A stretch of 64,000 bases of DNA, taken from positions 4,435,858-4,499,857 of the forward strand of contig NW_019211454.1 of assembly GCF_002443255.2 (NCBI RefSeq). Direction: 5' to 3'. Origin of the DNA: Varroa destructor (Eukaryota > Arthropoda > Arachnida > Mesostigmata > Varroidae). Below the pieces are notes generated by a model that was not told where the DNA came from, made no database searches, and saw only the letters and a list, made by a program, of their open reading frames with translations. The position numbers were made by a program, and so were the translations under genes. Below, in pieces: positions 1 to 14,000 of the stretch. Positions within the stretch are counted from its first letter, which is position 1; each line of letters starts with the position of its first letter.

Positions 1-134
1 AAATTGAATTTCCTCCAGGAGGCTCACTTAAGTCGTATACGTTGTACTTTTATTGACGCCCATCGATTTTACAAAACTATTTGTACATACATATATATAT
101 TAAAGTTTTTTTTAATTTAAATGTATGTAAATTT

Positions 135-234
135 NNNNNNNNNNNNNNNNNNNNNNNNNNNNNNNNNNNNNNNNNNNNNNNNNNNNNNNNNNNNNNNNNN
201 NNNNNNNNNNNNNNNNNNNNNNNNNNNNNNNNNN
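135..234. other. assembly gap (100 N)
   Basis: Exactly 100 N, a placeholder gap of unknown true size. A short TA-rich tract lies just before it and TA-rich sequence resumes just after, so an AT repeat probably broke the assembly. Reading frames that cross it are artefacts. Confidence 0.98.
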
Positions 235-3200
235 CATATATTAAGGTTTGCCATTCGGACATTGATGCGATGCTTTTTGTTATAGATTTAATTCAAGTAG
301 GGCAAATACCTTAATCTGTTTATATGAAGGACGGTCACTTTTAGCCTCTACTTTATCTTACGCTTGGTATGCTGTCTAGGAGAAGATCCTCAAACCAGCT
401 GGCAACGTGTTTCTCTTCTGTGAAATACTCACTTGATTCATGGTTCGTTTGCCTTCACGGATGTGTTCTGTTATTACTCCAGAACCGTCGCCAAAATTGT
501 CGACTGGTAGTTGTCATCAATAGGAACTTACTTTCACTTCTCACATTCGACAGGTCGCAGGACGTTATTCGCTTCGGCTAGCCTGGATTAATTTGTTAAA
601 AGGTTCATCTAACATCCCACATGACGCAGTGGCGAACGACACAAGCGCATCTTGGGCTTCTGCACCTCCCTAAGTACGAACGTTCCAGAGTTCCTTTCGA
701 CTAATGGTGCATTCCCGCAAAGTTTCACGTAGGAAATGGCGAACGATAACGTAATAGAGGGTATAAATACAAGAAGGGTCCAAATAAAGGTAAATTTACG
801 GGTGTAGCTGTTTACTGGGGTTCAAATAAAGGCCACGAGGCGAAAAGGATTTGCTTGGATAGATCTTCGTATGATGGTTTAAGTTATTAGCGAAAGTAAT
901 TTGCTGGTTAAATCATAACTTACGCTACTACTGTAATTACTAATTATGACAATAATTATAATACGGGTTAGGCTAAAAACTAAAAGCCAATCGCTTCGGA
1001 AACACGGGTACAATCGTGAGCACCGCAGCGATCTGTGGAGACAGTAATGAACTTACTTTTTTCTGTTGTTTATGAAAAATGGACTACTATGTCTTATTGT
1101 AAGGCATTAGACGGAGACATCACTTAACGAAAAGATACGAATTCAGAAAAGTCAGCTTAAGTTCTTTGTGCCTATGTACTTCTTAGCGCGAAATCAGAAT
1201 CCGTTGTTGTCTATTCTGTTTCCCACCTCTCGTTAAATAGCCGATCACAAATCGTTTCAACTTTAACATTACCTTCTTTTTATTGGGTCCCCGTGATAGC
1301 TTAATGGGTAACGTGGTTGTCTGTTAATCTTAGGGGCGCGTGGTGGCCTAGGTGCTAGGAGCCAGCCGTCTGATGCGATACCTGACAGCGTTACCGAACG
1401 TAAAACTCGAAACATAGAGACCATAGTTGACATAACGTAGAATTCAACGAGCACTCCGATAAACTGTACGCCAATCCACAACGATACAATAATAAGAACA
1501 ATAATGATGATGGTAGTTCATTGTTTTTTCTTGCAAATGAAAAAATCCTTCTGTGAATCAGGGCATTCCGCATACCCTATGACTATGGATCGGGTAAGCT
1601 AGGTTCTCAATAGCAGATGCACTAGCACTCTCTTTCGCTTTCACAGAGACACCTTACATATTCCCGCTCACACATATAGATAGCATGTGTAGTATTTCTG
1701 CGCTCAGTTCTGTGTTACCATATTAATGAGGTAAACGAAACATCCAAAGGGGCGATAGTCAAATTGGCTTCCGCTTACTCATTTACCAATCAATGCTGGA
1801 CTTTCCTCAACGTTGAACATGTACTTTTCGGAGCTTCTAGCTGTAACCAAGCTGCCCTCTTCTAAGATATAGAGATCAGCGCTCTCTTCTTTTACCTTCT
1901 GTCTTCTCAGCACTTTTCAAAGATAACGATTAATAAATAGAAGGTCGGCATAGGAAGTAACATCTCCGTGCAAACAGAAGTTAACAAGATGGATACGCAC
2001 CATCGTACATGACGAAAGTAAACACCCTAGCCAATGCTTGTCTCTATCTTTGCAGAAACTTTACTCGGCCAACTCAGCGATTCGTCTACACGTGTACGGC
2101 TCTTAAGAGGATCGATCAAGAGACAAAGGATTTGTTTGCACGTCTAAACTCGTCGAGCACGGTGCGTTACCTCATGTCTGCAGCTAGACAGCTTATCTGC
2201 AACCAAATAGGTGTACACCATTATAGTGAAAGACATAAGCTCTCGGATACCCTCAAGGCTCGTACGTTTACGAAACGAAAAAAAAAAAAAAAAAAGCTTT
2301 CATAAGCTGATTTTTATTACTGGTGCTATGCAGAAAGGAATATTCAATGGCAGCGAAATTCAGTGGAAATGCACATTTCGAAACAACTAGTTATTATGTT
2401 CTTAGATATAATAATCGTTGGCTGTCCTACGATTAGCTCGCTTTATAATTGCCCTGTCAAAAACGTGATTAAAGTTTCGAACGCGTATTGATTTTTCAGT
2501 CAGTGTCTCAGGAAACGCTTAACTGATCCTAATGCTAACTACTTCTACCAGACGCAGTTTGCTTGGCTGTCACTAGACACATCAGTCATAATTTCATCAG
2601 AAGATGACCCGAACTTTTTCAATGTGAAACATTCTCTCATTTGTGCTTATCGACTATTACCTACCATTGCGTTGAACAGTTTCTAGGCCGAGATCGACTG
2701 AGTTTCTCGTACTTGCACCCTCACTAGTCCTGTAAATACTTTACTAGCGAAACAAGACCAACCATTCTCTGGTGAAACCTATCCTTTAGAGTCATCTTCG
2801 GGAAACATACTCCATCAGGATTAGTGGTTGTAAATTGCGCTAAGAGTCGGTCGATGGGGGGCATCAGGTTTTGGCCGGGATAACGTCTGGGGGGTCAAAA
2901 GTAGCCGACTGGTTGGTTGGCTTGGTTCGTAGAGCGTTTTGTAAAGATATCAAACAAGGCGATGGGCAACTGTACGGAGGATGACCGGTGGAGCAGGCGG
3001 GAGTGCATGCAGTTACCTGTCATATTCTATTTTTCCCGCCTTCTCTTTATCTCTTCCAATCTCTTCGCTCGCTCAATTGAGTCATCGGCCAGATTGCTGG
3101 CGAGAAATGCATCCAGTAGTCATGAACCAGGAGGGGCGCGGAGCAGCGGGGTACAGCGTCAGGTACAGGCTTCTTTGTGCGCAGCTGTAGAAGTATGCGC

Positions 3201-5693
3201 CACCATTGGATAGTGCAGTGCAGACATCGCAAGCATATATGCGAGCGAACATAATCAATAGAGCAGTATTAAAAATCCGTACCCTTTGATAGTTGTCTTC
3301 GGTCTGCAGTGTTCAAGAGTCTGCGCTCGGATGCCAAACAAACGTTGCCTCCTCTTGCCAGTTTCTTCTCGTAATCTCTCGGTCTGAATCTAAATAGGAA
3401 GTGAAAAATGGTGTTTAAACTGCAAGTCTGTTAAATCTGATTCCCACAGCCCACTGCGGGCCCATTCAGGATTTAGTGGTTGCAGGCCGCGGTCGAGTAG
3501 CCGACTGTATTTTGGCAATAAACAACTTGTGCAATTCGAAGCGAAGATCCGGTACCGGGAAAGTCTACCATTTACTGCATTCGAAGTGTCGCTGCATCGA
3601 GCTCAGGAAGAGCAGATGGGCGCTGCGGAGTATTCATTTGGGCTATGCGCCGACTTGTCGGACAAATCAAACAAGATCACTAGCTAAGCTGTGCATATGC
3701 GTGCTATACGTGAAAGATGAAGACTGAAACCATTGCCAAGCACGCATCTGTATAGATAAGAAAATGAAACAAGCCGTTTCCGATCTAATATGACATGCAT
3801 ATTATTCTGTGCTCTCTATGTATTTTAGATGTTCGGTGTTAGATGATTTGTGCGTTCAGAGATACTGCTGTGTTGGTTCTATGGGTTCTCCCACCTGTTG
3901 AGATACAGTGGATTACGTGGTTACGTACCCACGCAGTACGATTTCAACTATATCAAGAACCGTTGGATTTTTCGACGTCACCCTATTCACCTAATTATGT
4001 AAGGTTTACTTGCAGATTCAAACTTGTTATTAAGCTGTTTTTATGACAACATATTCACTAATTGTACTTAAGCAACCGTTGTTGACACCCTTGACGGTTA
4101 ATTCTACTGAGAGCGACAAATGTTATTCGCTTCTTTAATTTCTTCGAATGTTGTTTCAAACCACTGACAAATTTCCATAAAAATTCTGCCGCCAAATTTA
4201 CTAAGAGTTTTTCAAAAGTGGCGGTACTAGATAGAGAAAGATTTCTTTAAGCTATATTCGAATGTACCGTTTAAATGAATATGAAGTAAGTTAATTTACG
4301 AAAAAAGTCTAGAAAGCTTTAGGGTCTAGAAGGTCCTAAAGGTAAACGGGTATCTATTTCTAAGATTTGACAGGACAGAGATTTTCCTAAAGTCACTTCT
4401 ATTAATCGAATGCTCCCATGAAATATAAAATCTCACGCACAATACAAAAGAGCTGTTTGAAAACAAAACGCTATCGTTATTTTCCGTGAGAAGAGAAGTC
4501 ATCTCAGCTTTATTGCCAATGAAGCCTTAGGGATATTCGGGAACGTAAAAATTATCGTCCTTTAAACTTACCGTAAATGATTCATTGTTCTACTACGGCA
4601 ATACATATATATATATTATAAATACATAAATGCGAATTCAACCAGCCCTTATAGCAACGTTTTTGTCATACATTCATCCCGATATAGTATGGTGTAGCGC
4701 TAGCTGCTATGCTGACTTCGAAAAGTACCCATGGCCTTCTGTTAAACTTTTAACAAATTCTTTCCGCTAGCCAAATAGAGCGGGCTTTCAAGTTTCCCCA
4801 GTTGATTCTTTTTATGCAGTTCCCAAAGAAGAGGTTACACTGCTATGACTGGCCAACATCGCCTAATGATATCTGCCTCATCGTAGAAACTTCTTATTTC
4901 TAGATTCTATTTCTATTTCTAGATCTATTCGTAGACATTTCTTAAATTTGAGTTGAAAACTTTACATTTGTCTGCAACGTAAAAAAAACTTACGAGGGAA
5001 GTAAGCAAAAGTGGTCAAAAATCTGGCCACAGCTGCGATCACGGAGATGATATGATGATTTCTTGTTCACGTATTGTACACAAATCTAGAAACGCCAATG
5101 TATTAAACGGGCCGCTGTGGTTTAGCACGAATCATAATATGAACAGAACGAATCCCAAGCCGGACAAAGTTTCATTTAAAAGAAGGAGTGTGCGCGGAGT
5201 CTATTTCCTTTGAATTTTTCTTCCACTTTTGCATAGAACTTAGTATGACGAGCCGACTTTAATGCCAAGGCAAAGCTTCAGTTTGCCATGTTATCAAGTG
5301 ACGCACGCTTAAAACCTAGTCACCCGAGAAGTTGGAGAAGCTGATGCCAACAGGCAAACTTTTTGCAAATATCGCAGACGTTACTAGCATTAGATCCTAT
5401 TATATTATAATGGAGATACCTGCAAGCACTTTCTATAATGAGATTAGGCTTTTTAAACTTTTTCCAATATTAATTTAGGTACTTATGAACAGAATACATG
5501 ATAACGAATAAACATTATTTCCAAAAAGATCAAAATTTTTATTAAAATGCTTGTTGTACTCATTACCAAACTTAGCTATCGCAGTATCTAATCTGATTTA
5601 TGATTGTTAAGCTTAAAACCTTTAACGATAATTTTGGGTTACGCCTGTAGCTTAGTTCATCCACCGTTACCCCCATAACTCGTCCATTAATTG

Positions 5694-5694
<1 letters not shown>
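235..5694. other. gene-free stretch
   Basis: I see no recognisable gene here. The stretch holds a tRNA-like SINE remnant near 1289 and a run of about 18 A at 2279-2296. It also holds several open frames of 60-98 codons (for example 2009-2305 plus and 2917-3213 plus) with no recognisable domain. They are about as long as chance frames at this composition and are not called. Confidence 0.6.
1289..1363 (+). mobile_element. tRNA-derived SINE head, degenerate
   Basis: The stretch gatagcttaatgggtaacg (1295-1313) matches a tRNA A box and D arm. It is followed at tRNA-like spacing by an anticodon-loop-like ctgttaatct. The B box region is badly degraded, so this is not a functional tRNA. The same 19-base A-box stretch recurs exactly near 52457, also followed by a related tgtta-tctt segment. 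That pattern indicates a dispersed tRNA-derived repeat rather than a chance match. Confidence 0.45.

Positions 5695-5695
<1 letters not shown>

Positions 5696-5737
<42 letters not shown>
5696..5737. repeat. (AT)21 microsatellite
   Basis: A perfect alternating AT tract of 42 bases. It creates spurious Tyr-Ile repeat proteins in several frames, which should be ignored. Confidence 0.97.
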
Positions 5738-5740
<3 letters not shown>

Positions 5741-8700
5741 TGAAAGCAGTTTGAGGCTTTCGCATATATCCCTGTTCCTTGCTGTGTTTTCCTATTAAAC
5801 TCCATCCCAATTTTTGTGTTTTGATCACTCTAGACCCCTTCTTGCTCGTCGTCGACGCGCAACCTTCAATTAGAGGAAGCCCTATATCGTCACACCACGA
5901 GACGTCCGTAACAAACACGAGGAACAAAAGAGATACGGAGAGACGAACAAGGAGACGCCGTAGCCATCGGCCTTTAGCACTGATTATATAATTTATGCAG
6001 GTCACGTTGGCTTATTTTTGCTTTTGCAAGAACTGCGGGCGTCTGCCACGGCTTACGGCCTAGGCTAGGTAAGGCCACGCACTGTTGAAATACGCGACCC
6101 TCGAGCCGGACCGCTGAAGCCGCCCGGAACAGCTAATTGCCATGAGATTCAGTGGGCGCGTAACTGGGTCCGAATTCCCTTCCACAGTCTCTATCTCATA
6201 CCAGCAGTTGGCAGAGTATCAAATAAAGGTAGTCATGAAGTTACTTTAAACTTACGCTATAACCGCAGCTGCACAACGCCCATTTAATTAAAAAAATGTA
6301 ACGTCTATTTCAATATACATGCTTACGACGTCGACGCGTAATTTATCACATATATGGCTAATGCGTCATAGTTACTATAATTCTTATGACGTATATTTGA
6401 CTTATAACAGTATAAGAAAAAAAAACAGACGACTTCGTAAAAAATCATAATGTGTTTCAGGACAAATATCCCTGCAGAAAAATTTTGTCAACGAGTTTAT
6501 CCTGGCTGACATCGTCGTCCTGGAACTGCGAAGCCTAAGCACATACATGATAAAGCGCTGAATAAATCTAAGTGGCTATAAAATTACATGAACAGTAAAT
6601 TACTACATATTTTTTTGGGAAATTGATTATATATAAGTTGAAGAAAAGCGGAGTAAATATTGACTAACAGTTGTAGCTAGGAAAACATAAGCTAGAGGTC
6701 AGTAGAAGGACGATTCGTTGTTAATGTGGAGGTGGCAAATGAGTGAGTTTTTTAATGCCTCTGGCTAAATAAATTTTCATAACTACCTTTTCTATGTAGC
6801 ATCAAGCACTTATGCTTGTAACGGTAAACAAGTACCTTGGCAGTTCTTCATGTGTAAGATAAAGGTCACTGAAAAACATTAAACGATCTACTATGGTTCG
6901 CTTATAGCCTAAATTACAAAAGTACCCTAAACGCCCATAGAAGTGGCTAAATGGAGCACAGTTTCTTGTATATAAATCTATTGGTTTACAACTGCGCCAA
7001 ATCAACACCTATTATAAAATTCGAAATTTTCCTCTGAAAAACAATGGTCTTACCCTTCCAGCCTGTTGCAAATAGTGCATGGATCACATGATAGCCTTGT
7101 ATTTTGTGTCTGGGCACATATATACTTTCAATATATTTCCCATTCACACATACAGGTTAATATTTTAATGTTTAACCGCTAAAACCGATAATGATAATTC
7201 TAAGACAGAACAAAATAAACAGTTTCCTTACGCCGTTAGAGGGTCAGCTCTACATTTACTCTTCGAGTTATTAAACTACTGATAACGCAAAATAATGTGG
7301 CCATGTACAAACGTTGATACCTAAACAATGAATTTTAGTATCCTTTATGGATTAGGTCGATTTATGCTAACAAATATCATATGTTTAGTCTATTTTAAAG
7401 CCCCAACCTGTATAACAGTGGCAAAAGCTCATACCAATCGCATGGTTTTTTTTCTCAATATGAACCCCTACAAACAGGAGAATATTGTAAAGGTCACGAG
7501 TGCAGCATGCCTTTGAAATCAGGCGCTCGGTGTCGAAAGATACGTTGAACAAGCGTTCAGCTACTGGATTGGAAATCTAAAACAAAATAGGTACACATAA
7601 CAGTTCACTGTCAATTCAGTACCGCAATGGCGGAATACGGTTCGGGTAATCAGTCACATCTACTGTGTGATTCTTTTTTACGGTGTCGCAGCAGTTTCTG
7701 ATCTGCTTTGTCTGCTAATCAGCAGAAACAAAACATTTGAAGATTTTCGGTGGTTACACGTAAAATACAGCAAATCGGAAAAAGTGAGCTATCGTATGGG
7801 TTAAATGGGTCTCTCTTTAGAGAAATCGGAAGCCACCCAAAATTCTATTTACCTGCACTCGAACTTCAACTCAAAACGCTACTGATTTATATAAATAACC
7901 AGTGTACCCCATACCAATTAACCGAGAGCTACTATGAAAATAAAAAGCCTTCAGACATAATTTTTAGAAACTGAAGTTCATAAAGGAAAGCGAAAATCGG
8001 ACTATTGATCTGAAAAACTGAGTTTTCTCTGAAGCACCCTCCAAACAGTGTCTTACATCAGTGACGAACTTCGACATGAAACAATAGACGATAGAGAAGT
8101 TGAAGGCGATGCACAGAATATGCCTGACGTACGCGTACGGTAAAAATCGAAAATTAAAACGCTTAGTTTAACACAATGGATATAATACCTGTTTCCAGAT
8201 CGTTAGAAAATGTAAAGAATCAAAGCACAATAATGGTAAAGAAACTACGTAGCTTGCCAGGACAGAGCGAGCAAACACAGACAAATGGTGGTAAGTTAGG
8301 GAACAGGTTTCGGTTACCTTTACAATTAATGTGTTTTTTTTGCAAAAAAAAAACCCTACTAGATGAAATAATATTTGTGTCCGTAATATAGCTTTGTACA
8401 GCGCACCTGAATCTCATACGTATTAAAGGTTTATTGGAAAATTTTGGTGCACGGCTGAGCGCGCAATGCAGCAGAAAGAACTGTGTATTTGAAAGTGAGT
8501 TTGTAAGTTTTTTCATATAAAAGTCATGTCCTTTTTGACTAATAGACACACGCAGCATAGATCAAAGGGGTATGCTTACCGCTAAAAGTTGACTGAACTT
8601 GGCAGGGTCTAAACATGCGGATTTCTATTCAATGAAGTCCGTCGATTCTTATTCGTTGCATTTCTACAAATCAATTCAAAGGGTTGATGACGTTTCTCCT

Positions 8701-10636
8701 TGTGAGTACCTCTACCTTTTATGGATTACGTCGCCACCTACCCATGACCTAACAGGCGAACCGCGCAAAAATCGAAGTTAAGTTCGGTCTAAACTTGGCC
8801 GACGGACGCTTTAATGTCTCTAGGGAACTCTTTCAAACGACGCTTCCAAACAGAAAAAAGATAGTTCTTAATTTATTTGATTGAAAAAAAATTAGGACCG
8901 TCCAATATGCCATTGTGCCATCCAGTTCACGTTGCCAGACTTAACAGTTATTTCGTGACTGGGTAAGAGGTTAGTCATAGTTGAAAATATCGCACTGGTC
9001 TTACGTAGCATACAGTTGTGCACATGCAACGTCGAACTACAAAGGAACTCTGTCTATTTCTTTGCTCATTAATTAATTCATCATAAAATTCATCAAAAAA
9101 AAAAATCAGGGAAAATGAAGCTTCGATTCTACTAAAATTTGCTCATTGTCAAGCATTGCGCTTAATCTACTGTATATGTAGAAAACAGATATTGTTCTCT
9201 CAGGTAATACCTTTAAGTAGTTCTAGCGTTAAAACGTTAGTTAATACGTCCTTGTATATTTTTAATGGATCGGCACGCGACAGAGCTGTTTGGTTTCGGT
9301 TCAGTATTGAAAAGCTCGTATTTTAATGACGACACACTATCCTTGAAACCGTACGTACCACTAAAAGTCAAATTGACTATTTGCAAAGAAGTTGACGTAG
9401 AAGTTATGACGTCACTTTCGAAGATCTACGTCTAATTATCAGAATTTATTTTGCATTTTGACCGAACAAAGTAGGAATACATACACAGAAAGCGTCGGGA
9501 CGTCTAGCGTTAATCTCGTTTCTATTTTTTTACGACTGTTATAATGTAATTGCATTAAAGTTATTTAAACGACGCCTAATAAGCTTCAACGCAACGTTTG
9601 AGTTCGTACATTTAGTATCTTCGAGAACAACCTTTGTAAAAGTAAATAGGAAAATCTGCTCTCAGCGTATATACGTGTGATTCATTGATTTACAGATAGC
9701 GATAACGCCGAGGCCGGCACGCTAAAAAAATCTTTACAGGAGCTTTTTAGAACGTAATGACCAAGTACTATCGCAATCAACGTCTCTATTACGTGGGCAC
9801 CCTATTATGCGGACACACATCAACAGTGGGCAGTCTCAGTGATTGTTTACAGTATCATGCTAATTTACCTGCTTAGTAGTAATGGTTAGCGAGCGCTCGT
9901 TTTTCCTGTTGTTTTTTGACGTCGTTAATCGCTACATCTATCTCTTGTCACATTCTCCGTTCACTCATACGATACCTTATGTATACATATATATTTATAT
10001 ATAAGCTCGTTTTTATATATAAGTCTGTGCATACACATATACATACGTCTGTATTGCAAGCGACCGGGTAGCCGGAAAGGGCAACCCCGAAATCGGTTTG
10101 TGTTACTTCGTTTGATTGCCGATTTTCCCTGCAACCAAATGTGTGCATGTCTGCATGTGTGCATGCATTCATGGAGCCTGCCAGCACATCGTGTTACTCA
10201 TATAAACATAGGCTCACACAAATGCACATAAATATATACATGTAATTAGCGCCATCGTACGCTATCCCACGCGTGTCCCCTTCCTCAAACACGTCTTTCA
10301 GTAAACCTGGAGCATCCACCGCCTCTCTAGCAAAAAGCCACGAGCCTGAGTGGGACAAACCTGGACTTGGCTGGGTTTGTTAGATCCCCTTGTATCGACC
10401 ACCGGCTCGGTCCTCAGACGCCGTGCAGCAATTACTTTGCCCTCGCAAATTACATCCGATTACCACAATAAAGCTTCTCACACGGGGCGAAGAACTGGGG
10501 ACTTCCAAGCCAGGTTGTTTGGGCACTGACTGCGCTAGCGCCGCCCCATTAACACACGTAGTATCGCACCTAATTTCAGGATGGAAGCTGCGTTAGATGG
10601 ACGGATACCGTTTCGGTGATTGCAGCTATGCTCTGA
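5738..10636. other. gene-free stretch
   Basis: There is no gene I can recognise. The stretch holds short open frames (up to 112 codons, for example 8220-8558 minus) without domains, small AT tracts, and a TATATA-rich patch near 9980-10050. Nothing else stands out. Confidence 0.6.
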
Positions 10637-10700
10637 ACGGCGTACCAGTCGCTACCTGATAACGCTGACTGAACGCGTTTACCACTCAGCCGTCCGCTAG
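10637..10700 (-). mobile_element. tRNA-derived SINE or tRNA relic
   Basis: On the minus strand the stretch GGACGGCTGAGTGGTAAACG carries a good tRNA A box (GGCTGAGTGG). About 45 bases further on, TGGTACGCCGT is a degraded B box. Order and spacing match a tRNA, but no clean seven-pair acceptor stem or anticodon loop is visible. I read it as a SINE head or dead tRNA copy. Confidence 0.45.
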
Positions 10701-10824
10701 GATCCATACACAGCGGTACGTTACTCACCACTATAGACTCGCTCTACGAGACAGCTATAGAAAGTGGGTCGGGAAAAATACTGAGATTTCTTCCGCAGAG
10801 GCTACGGGCACATTTCTTGCTCAC

Positions 10825-11046
10825 TTTACTTATTTCCTTTTCTCTAGTGACAGCAGTGCGACGAAGACCGACTTTGCCCATATAGAAGCGTGATTTGTAT
10901 GAGTTGGGTGGCTCGCCAGGAAACGCCAGATTCATGAAGGTAATGGCGACGACGATGATGGTAATGAGAGGCCAACGGATCCATGTCGACGTGTCTATGT
11001 TGCACTGCATGATGACAAATAGGGATAGAAGCAAACGTTTGCGCAT
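10825..11046 (-). CDS. possible first coding exon with signal peptide or membrane anchor
   Basis: A minus-strand frame runs 74 codons from ATG at 11046 to an AAA|GTGAGC splice-donor-like site (GT at 10824-10823). Without splicing the frame continues to a stop at 10744. A second in-frame Met at residue 13 has a better context (ATCATGC). After it comes a polar segment and a hydrophobic run (PLITIIVVAITFMNLAF, about residues 26-42), which fits a secretion signal or type II anchor. The rest is basic with paired Arg/Lys sites, as in secreted peptide precursors. I do not recognise the family, no downstream exon was identified, and the frame may be fortuitous. Confidence 0.2.
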
Positions 11047-14000
11047 GTATATGGAAGCTCAGGAGCGCGAATCAGCAGTGTACATATACAAAAATCAATG
11101 ACGCGAGATTATTGTAAGGTTAGCGCCTCTGAACGCGTATTTAGCGAGTACCGGTATTAATTAGAACCACTGCCGACCTGAAATTCTTGGTACGGGTTTT
11201 CAAATACGTTGCAGCTGACCAATTATATGTAACATGTTTCATTTTTTAAATTACACTCGAATGATGTTCGAGTTTTGCTGGGACAACCATAGAGGTTGAT
11301 TAGATAAGTGAGTCCCGCGAGCGCCCTGTCAAATCTACTTCAATAGCTTCAGGGAGCTTGGGTTACCGGACGCATAGTGGAGGACGCTGTGCACGACCTG
11401 CGTAGCTATAGCGTAGACACATCTAAAAGTTCATAGCTCTCCGCACAGAGATAGAGTGGTAAGGAAGTAGCTAACTTGTTCAATTGAAACTTAATAACCA
11501 TGTATATGTGGCTTGCTCACTTAATGCGCGATAAACAGAGAGCCAATCGCAATGAAGCGACAGTCTGGCGAATTTGCTAAGACGGTTTTGAATGCTCTAG
11601 TAACTGCCTTCTTGACCTCAATGCAGACTTAAATAGGACAGACATACTCGTCCTGCTCAGTAGTTGTCGGCATCGAGCACCTCTGACGATTACGGTGACG
11701 ATGGTGGCCCGCTTACTTGTCTGATATCGGTACCTGCGGGAGAATCTGTTTCAATGGTTCTGGCACGTCGAATGTATCGTGCTAGCCAGTTGCAGCCGCA
11801 AAAGGGAACTGTAATGCGTAGTACTACCTCACCGTAGTCATCGGAATACTATTTTTATTTTACTTCTTTTTTAATCTCTTATATAACGTATTTATTTTTA
11901 TATATAATATAACGTATCAACGTAATTCAAAAACGTCTGGCGAGTTTCCGATCATAAATGTCGATTAACTTGTCATATAGGTAACATAGTTTTCAAAAGG
12001 TGTGCCTTCTCTGACGTTTAATATGGGTAGGGAAATCGTTAAGGAAACATCCGTTCCGCCCCCGCATAAAAGAAAATATTCTGTTCTGCCTGTATGTCTC
12101 ACGGTGTTGTAGCCCTGTGGAAATTTGCAATAGATTTTTAGGCATACACCGCACAGGCAAATCCAAGTCATTGTTATTAGGGTCAATATCAAATCTATGG
12201 TAGACGAATCCAGATCTTAATTTTATGTTAAATCAAACGATCTACTCGCTTATTAAACTAACACAACCAGCCAATTTCATCCAAATATACCTTGTTTATA
12301 GAAAATATATGTTAGTAAATGAAAAAAACCTCATCAATAGAATAATATCACAGTCTACTTGGTGATACTTCCTAAACAGCTTCAAAGAACTCTTTACGTT
12401 CGGAATTATTATAGTATGAATGCATTAAGCGGTACAGTTTCCACATTATATGAAAATGGCGTAAATCGACTACTTTTATAAAGGTCACATTAATACGTTC
12501 TTTTATAAACGACATCAGTAATCCGTCAATTCAGCCGAGCGGGTCAAAGTCCCCAGACGTTGTAGTTTTCAGACGCGTTTTTAGCAAAACGCTGAGTCAC
12601 ACGAATATACGCTGTCTTACACATATCTTTTGACGTCTACCTATTTTGCCAACCTAACTTTCGACCTGTCCTTACAACAGCATCATCCGAATTCGGTCGA
12701 AAGAAGAAGAAGAAGAAAAAAACATAGCACAGTATTATCTATAGGTAGGTGTCGATTTCACTTGTCTGTCTTGTATTTATATTATTCATCTGAACACCAT
12801 CTGAATCGCTTTGACAACTTCGAATCGAGGCTGTCTTTTACATTGACGCTCTATCAGGGTGGTCGGTTTCTAGAGAAAATCCGTGAGGTTAGCAGACGAA
12901 GTAGGAACAATAACAATCATAGCAATGAACAAAATCGTTGTTTTGTTGCGTCGCGTTGTACGCATAGACCTCTGCATGGACAGGCAACCAAACTAGCCGA
13001 GAGTGGAAATACGAGTCGTTTTCACAATCATAGGAAACTTCCAGATCAAAGATTAGGTCGCTTCTCGACCGTAGCCCGCGCCAGCCTTTCACCTATAATA
13101 AACTTACAGTTGATACAGTTTGTATGTAGGGCCAAGGTAAAAAAGAAGGACGAAGATGAAACCAGTAAGACAATCGACGTCGGACGCTTTAAAATGAAAC
13201 GTTTAGAATAGATGGAATTGTGTTTTTTCCCAGAAATATATATTTCATTATCTATATCGATGTGGTACACACAAACAAACGATAAATCAAACACCGATGT
13301 ACCGTAGAACTATTTCCAACGACACCAAATTGTTTTTGGGTCCGATATGATTATAGTACTTTTTGAATACACAGTATAACAACGCAGGGTATTTCAGTGC
13401 TACAATTCAACACACATGATACAATCAGGACCTCTGATTTTTTAGAAAGGAAGCTTCGAAGTTCATTTATATCACCGTTGTCGATTCTATTTCTCGTCGA
13501 GTTTTTCAAAATAATTACGAAAAAATCCTTTTTGTCGCTCTCTTCTTCTGTATATTTTTTTTTTAATAGCTTTGTATAGCTGATTTTGTATAGCGGTTTT
13601 CCTCCTATAAAGAATGGTAATAGATTACGTTGAAAGCGGTATTTGCTCAAACAGTATACGAATTAATGACGTATTCAGGGTAATTAGCCCAAATGAATCC
13701 GCTCAAATCTAAGAAATCACCGTCTAGACAAAGGTCTTCTTATTTTTTTATTTAATATTCAACTAGAAACTTTCATAAAACAAACTGGTAACGAAACTAC
13801 TTTCGCTATCGTAATTAATGATGAAATAAAAACTCTCGATTTATACAAAATAATATTGAACTTGTTGTTTATTTCTACTAGTATATAGTAACAAACACTT
13901 CTTACTAAAAAAAATTGATAACGAGATCTGCATTGATAAAACTAATTTAAGAGCAAATAGAAAAACATTTTTCCACCTAACTATATTGTTCAAATATAGA

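Noticed and set aside
735..800. TATAAATA-like site near 760 considered as a promoter
   Set aside because: No coding region or initiator follows, and isolated TATA strings are expected in AT-rich DNA.
2009..2305. 98-codon frame ending at a poly(A) run, considered as a retroposed pseudogene
   Set aside because: No recognisable parent protein, and the A run is read through as Lys codons. No target-site duplication could be identified.
5667..6005. 112-codon minus frame with a Tyr-Ile repeat
   Set aside because: The repeat is simply the (AT)21 microsatellite translated, and the rest shows no domain.
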